Shown one piece after another: positions 51,501-53,496 of a stretch of DNA of 53,496 bases (positions are counted from its first letter, which is position 1; every line of letters starts with the position of its first letter). A model generated the notes under the pieces. That model ran no database searches. It saw only the letters and a list, made by a program, of their open reading frames with translations, and was not told the origin of the DNA. Source of the DNA: Clostridiales bacterium UBA7273 (GTDB lineage: Bacteria > Bacillota > Clostridia > Oscillospirales > Oscillospiraceae); the NCBI GenBank assembly GCA_002472405.1, contig DKRV01000009.1:45869-99364 (forward strand), in the 5' to 3' direction. Both the position numbers and the translations under genes were made by a program.

Positions 51501-51833
51501 TTTATTTTCTCTCTGTATCCGAATGACCTGATCTGTGCGACAAGCAAAAATGGCATAACGCTCAGTGTATGCCGGAAGGACAGCACTCTGCCGCCGACTG
51601 TTGAGAATAAATCGTTCATGCTGTATTATCGCGGCACAGATATCTCAACAGGAAGCATTTCATGCATCACCCACGATAATGCTTATAAACTCAGAGGCCT
51701 CGGCGTAAAAACGCTTGAAAAGCTTGAAAAATACACAGTGGATGTCCTCGGAGAGTACCACAAGGTCGGAAAAGAAGTAAGACAGCCGTTCAACATAAAA
51801 AGGAGGAAAGCATGCCCTTCCGAAATGTTATGA
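48546..51833 (+). CDS. cas9: CRISPR-associated endonuclease Cas9 (type II-C-like)
   Basis: A 1095-residue Cas9, in the compact II-C size class. RuvC-I IGLDIGITSVGWA (Asp9); arginine-rich bridge helix (RREARSARRRLRRHRHRNER, about 57-76); REC lobe; RuvC-II FINIELAREM (Glu505); HNH EVDHIVPYS (Asp586, His587) with Asn610 in EENRNKG; RuvC-III DCHHAVDAVVIA (His724, Asp727); PAM-interacting C-terminal region from about 830. All catalytic residues are present, so both DNA strands should be cut. PAM is unknown. AAAGGAG before ATG. It overlaps cas1 by 22 bases. Confidence 0.97.
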   Translation: MRPYAIGLDIGITSVGWATVALDADENPCGIIDLGSRIFDAAEHPQTGESLAAPRREARSARRRLRRHRHRNERIRSLMLEERLISQDELETLFDGRLEDIYALRVKALDEIVSRTDFARILLHISQRRGFKSNRKNPTTKEDGVLLAAVNENKQRMSEHGYRTVGEMFLLDETFKDHKRNKGGNYITTVARDMVADEVRAIFSAQRELGASFASEEFEERYLEILLSQRSFDEGPGGNSPYGGSQIERMVGRCTFFPDEPRAAKATYSFEYFTLLQKVNHIRIVENGVSSKLTDEQRRIIIELAHTTKDVSYAKIRKALKLSDKQLFNIRYSDNSPAEDSEKKEKLGIMKAYHQMRSAIDRVSKGRFAMMPRAQRNAIGTALSLYKTSDKIRKYLTDAGLDEIDINSADSIGSFSKFGHISVKACDMLIPFLEQGMNYNEACAAAGLNFKGHDAGEKSKLLHPKEEDYEDITSPVVRRAIAQTIKVINAIIRREGCSPTFINIELAREMAKDFRERNRIKKENDDNRAKNERLLERIRTEYGKNNPTGLDLVKLRLYEEQSGVCMYSLKQMSLEKLFEPNYAEVDHIVPYSISFDDSRKNKVLVLTEENRNKGNRLPLQYLKGRRREDFIVWVNNNVKDYRKRRLLLKEELTAEDESGFKERNLQDTKTMSRFLLNYIADNLEFAESTRGRKKKVTAVNGAVTAYMRKRWGITKIREDGDCHHAVDAVVIACTTDAMIRQVSRYAQFRECEYMQTESGSVAVDTGTGEVLRTFPYPWPDFRKELEARLANDPAKVINDLHLPFYMSAGRPLPEPVFVSRMPRRKVTGAAHKDTIKSARELDNGYLIVKRPLTNLKLKNGEIENYYNPQSDKCLYDALKNALIEHGGDAKKAFADEFRKPKSDGTPGPIVNKVKLLESATMCVPVHGGKGAADNDSMVRVDVFLSGGKYYLVPIYVADTLKPELPNKAVTRGKKYSEWLEMADENFIFSLYPNDLICATSKNGITLSVCRKDSTLPPTVENKSFMLYYRGTDISTGSISCITHDNAYKLRGLGVKTLEKLEKYTVDVLGEYHKVGKEVRQPFNIKRRKACPSEML

Positions 51834-52714
51834 TCGAAAGCCCGGCGCACATATCTCTTAGCAACAGGCAGCTTATAATCAGAACCGACAGCGAGCACAG
51901 CTTGGCTGTTGAGGATATTTCTGCGCTTCTGCTCGAAAGCAGAGCGTCAACCATCACAGCAGCCGCTTTGTCCTATCTTGGGCAAAGCGGCTGCGCCGTT
52001 TTTGTTTGCGATGAAAAGCATATGCCTTGCGCCGTGCTCGAACCGTTTTCGCAGCATAGCAGAGCGCTGGGTGTGCTCAAAGCTCAGCTTGAGGCAACAG
52101 AGCCGCTTAAAAAGCGGCTTTGGCAAAGCATTGTAACGGCAAAAATCGCAAATCAGGCGGCTTGCCTGAGCTTATGCGGAAATGCCGGTGAAGCCGCTGC
52201 TTTAAAGCGCATGTCCGAAAATGTCAGATCCGGAGATACGGATAATGTTGAAGCTTTGGCCGCGCAAAGATATTTCCCGGCTTTGTTTTACTCCGGGTTT
52301 TCAAGAGGCAATGACTGCGCGCTTAATGCCGCGCTCAACTACGGCTATGCAATAATCCGCGGCAGCGTTGCAAGGCACCTGGCTGTATATGGCTTTGTTC
52401 CTGCGCTCGGCCTGCATCACAAGAGTGGCCTGAACAGCTTCAATCTTGCGGACGATGTTATGGAGGCTTTCCGTCCGGTCGTTGACCTGCTTGTGTGCTC
52501 GTTTATCACTGAGGACGACACCGAGCTTACGCAGCAGATGAAAAGAATGCTGTTTAACGTCCTGAACCTTGACATCATCTCCGGAGGTCAGCACCACAGC
52601 GTGGCATATGCTGTTGAGCGGCTTGTTCACAGCCTTTCACGTTCGCTTTTTGACGGCAAGGCCGCACTGTGCCTACCTGAGCTGATAGATATTCAGCAGC
52701 ATAAATATGAATAA
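51812..52714 (+). CDS. cas1: CRISPR-associated endonuclease Cas1
   Basis: A 300-residue type II Cas1. The integrase metal residues are at NVEALAAQRYF (Glu147), GLHHKSGLNSF (His202/203) and NLADDVMEAFRP (Asp214/Glu218). It inserts new spacers with Cas2. AGGAGG at 51800-51805 precedes ATG 51812, which lies inside the end of cas9, so translation is coupled. No csn2 or cas4 is seen in the locus, as expected for subtype II-C. Confidence 0.96.
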   Translation: MPFRNVMIESPAHISLSNRQLIIRTDSEHSLAVEDISALLLESRASTITAAALSYLGQSGCAVFVCDEKHMPCAVLEPFSQHSRALGVLKAQLEATEPLKKRLWQSIVTAKIANQAACLSLCGNAGEAAALKRMSENVRSGDTDNVEALAAQRYFPALFYSGFSRGNDCALNAALNYGYAIIRGSVARHLAVYGFVPALGLHHKSGLNSFNLADDVMEAFRPVVDLLVCSFITEDDTELTQQMKRMLFNVLNLDIISGGQHHSVAYAVERLVHSLSRSLFDGKAALCLPELIDIQQHKYE

Positions 52715-53027
52715 GTTTATGAGAATACTTGTCTTTTTTGACCTCCCGGTCAAAACAAAAAAAGAGCGGCGCGAGGCCACTCAATTCAGAAATTTTCTGC
52801 TCAATGACGGATATCATATGATCCAGTATTCCGTATATGCGCGCGTGTGCAACGGTATGGACGCCGTTTCAAAGCATCGGACGCGGCTGAGGCAGAACCT
52901 GCCGTGCAACGGTTCAATACGTATGCTCGTTATAACCGAAAAGCAGTTTGAAGCAATTGAGATACTTATCGGAAAATTAACTGAAGCGGATGATAGCTTT
53001 CAGTGCGAGCAATTATCGATTTTTTGA
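52707..53027 (+). CDS. cas2: CRISPR-associated protein Cas2
   Basis: A 106-residue Cas2 with the ferredoxin-like start MRILVFFDLPVKTKKERREA (Asp12) and the YSVYARVC strand. It forms the Cas1-Cas2 integration complex. ATG overlaps the end of cas1 by 8 bases. A terminator hairpin and then the first repeat follow within 52 bases. Confidence 0.95.
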   Translation: MNKFMRILVFFDLPVKTKKERREATQFRNFLLNDGYHMIQYSVYARVCNGMDAVSKHRTRLRQNLPCNGSIRMLVITEKQFEAIEILIGKLTEADDSFQCEQLSIF

Positions 53028-53031
53028 TAAA

Positions 53032-53070
53032 AAAACTCCGCCTTATCCATTGATAAAGCGGAGTTTTCTC
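53032..53070 (+). terminator. terminator between cas2 and the array
   Basis: Stem AAAACTCCGC / GCGGAGTTTT with an inner TTATC/GATAA helix and T residues. It separates the cas transcript from the array. Confidence 0.85.
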
Positions 53071-53078
53071 GATAGTCT

Positions 53079-53496
53079 ATTATACCATACCAAGAACTAT
53101 CAGGGAACTATAACGTATGTGTTTGTGTCGTTCCCTTCAATGCCATTATACCATACCAAGAACTATCAGGGAACTATAACGCACGATTAAGGCGGTGCAA
53201 TAATGAACAAATTATACCATACCAAGAACTATCAGGGAACTATAACCACGGAAGCGTGATTGACTTTGTAATGCAAATTATACCATACCAAGAACTATCA
53301 GGGAACTATAACCTCGGCGATACTGGCGCTTATTCTGCTACCATTATACCATACCAAGAACTATCAGGGAACTATAACTCTGTTCCGCAACTTTGAATGG
53401 TCTATGGAATTATACCATACCAAGAACTATCAGGGAACTATAACTCTTATTTTTGCGTATGCATTAATCCTTTTATTATACCATACCAAGAACTAT
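53079..53496. CRISPR. type II CRISPR array (36-nt repeat, 30-nt spacers), truncated by the window
   Basis: Six complete identical repeats start at 53079, 53145, 53211, 53277, 53343 and 53409, and a seventh is cut at the window end after 22 bases. The repeat begins ATTATACCATACCAAGAACT and ends ATCAGGGAACTATAAC. All six spacers are 30 bases and differ from one another. Relative to the tracrRNA, the functional crRNA strand is minus: there the repeat starts GTTATAGTTCCC and ends TGGTATAAT, an extended -10 box as in the Neisseria II-C repeats, so each repeat may start its own crRNA toward cas2. No leader lies between cas2 and the first repeat; the leader should be beyond the right end. Confidence 0.97.

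Noticed and set aside
52990..53190. 66-residue frame running into the array
   Set aside because: It consists of cas2 tail, terminator and translated CRISPR repeats.

Overview
The window looks like a chromosome segment of a G+C-rich, spore-lineage gut Firmicute (class Clostridia, probably Oscillospiraceae-like). The basis is AAGGAGG-type ribosome sites, SigA-like promoters (TTGaca-17-TATAAT), the large Bacillus-type SRP RNA next to dnaX-ybaB, a LysM/GH18 spore-cortex-type hydrolase, a DUF975/DUF362/DUF6440 gene set and an HTH+HipA-like pair. This is inference from gene content; no database was searched.

Layout. 1-1490: AT-richer accessory strip with small membrane genes, a YgbA-like gene, DUF4491 and an 11-bp tandem repeat. 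1491-8650: housekeeping and adaptive genes: low-MW phosphatase, a PrsA/SurA-like anchored foldase, TcdA, a lactonase-like MBL enzyme with its divergent TetR and a palindromic operator, a CatB-like acetyltransferase, a membrane-anchored HExxH protein, and a flavodoxin gene cut at 8647. 8650-15470: a mobile or decayed island with truncated reading frames, an autoregulated HTH/HipA-kinase pair, a tyrosine recombinase with DNA-binding repeats at both ends, a PIN-domain protein, tRNA-Pro and a half tRNA-Pro relic. 15540-16010: a compact operon for two amphipathic peptides of 37 and 39 residues, behind a promoter with two direct repeats one 20-bp period apart. 16057-21534: a tetR pseudogene, an Fe-S/FAD oxidoreductase interrupted by an in-frame TAA, hypA, and a LysM-GH18 protein. 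21584-27644: FAD protein, then a lipid operon (pgsA, CrtO-like acyltransferase, a glycosyltransferase-lipid kinase fusion, HAD phosphatase, GNAT). 27671-34434: DUF6440/MFS/hydrolase on the minus strand; DUF362, a Tet(M)-like GTPase plus NYN nuclease (frameshifted) and YlmH on the plus strand. 34500-40073: RHH regulator-clpB, and an ECF sigma/membrane partner pair. 40121-45554: MBL hydrolases, an exported protein, DUF975, a PHP phosphatase and tRNA-Ala. 45649-48215: SRP RNA, dnaX, ybaB, tRNA-Leu. 48351-53496: a type II-C-like CRISPR-Cas locus: tracrRNA, cas9 (1095 aa), cas1, cas2, and a 36/30-nt array running off the window end.

How it works together. The CRISPR locus is complete for interference and spacer acquisition of the II-C kind (no csn2 or cas4 seen). 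The tracrRNA antirepeat matches the array repeat in minus-strand orientation, and every repeat ends on that strand in an extended -10 box, so each crRNA could have its own promoter. The least expected item is the two-peptide operon, whose layout (two anionic amphipathic peptides, terminator, LytTR/AgrA-like direct repeats upstream of the -10) parallels staphylococcal PSM-beta operons. Several genes here (tetR, oxidoreductase, Tet-like GTPase) carry single-site lesions that could be real decay or consensus errors.

Coordinates that I counted by hand for short sites may be off by one base.
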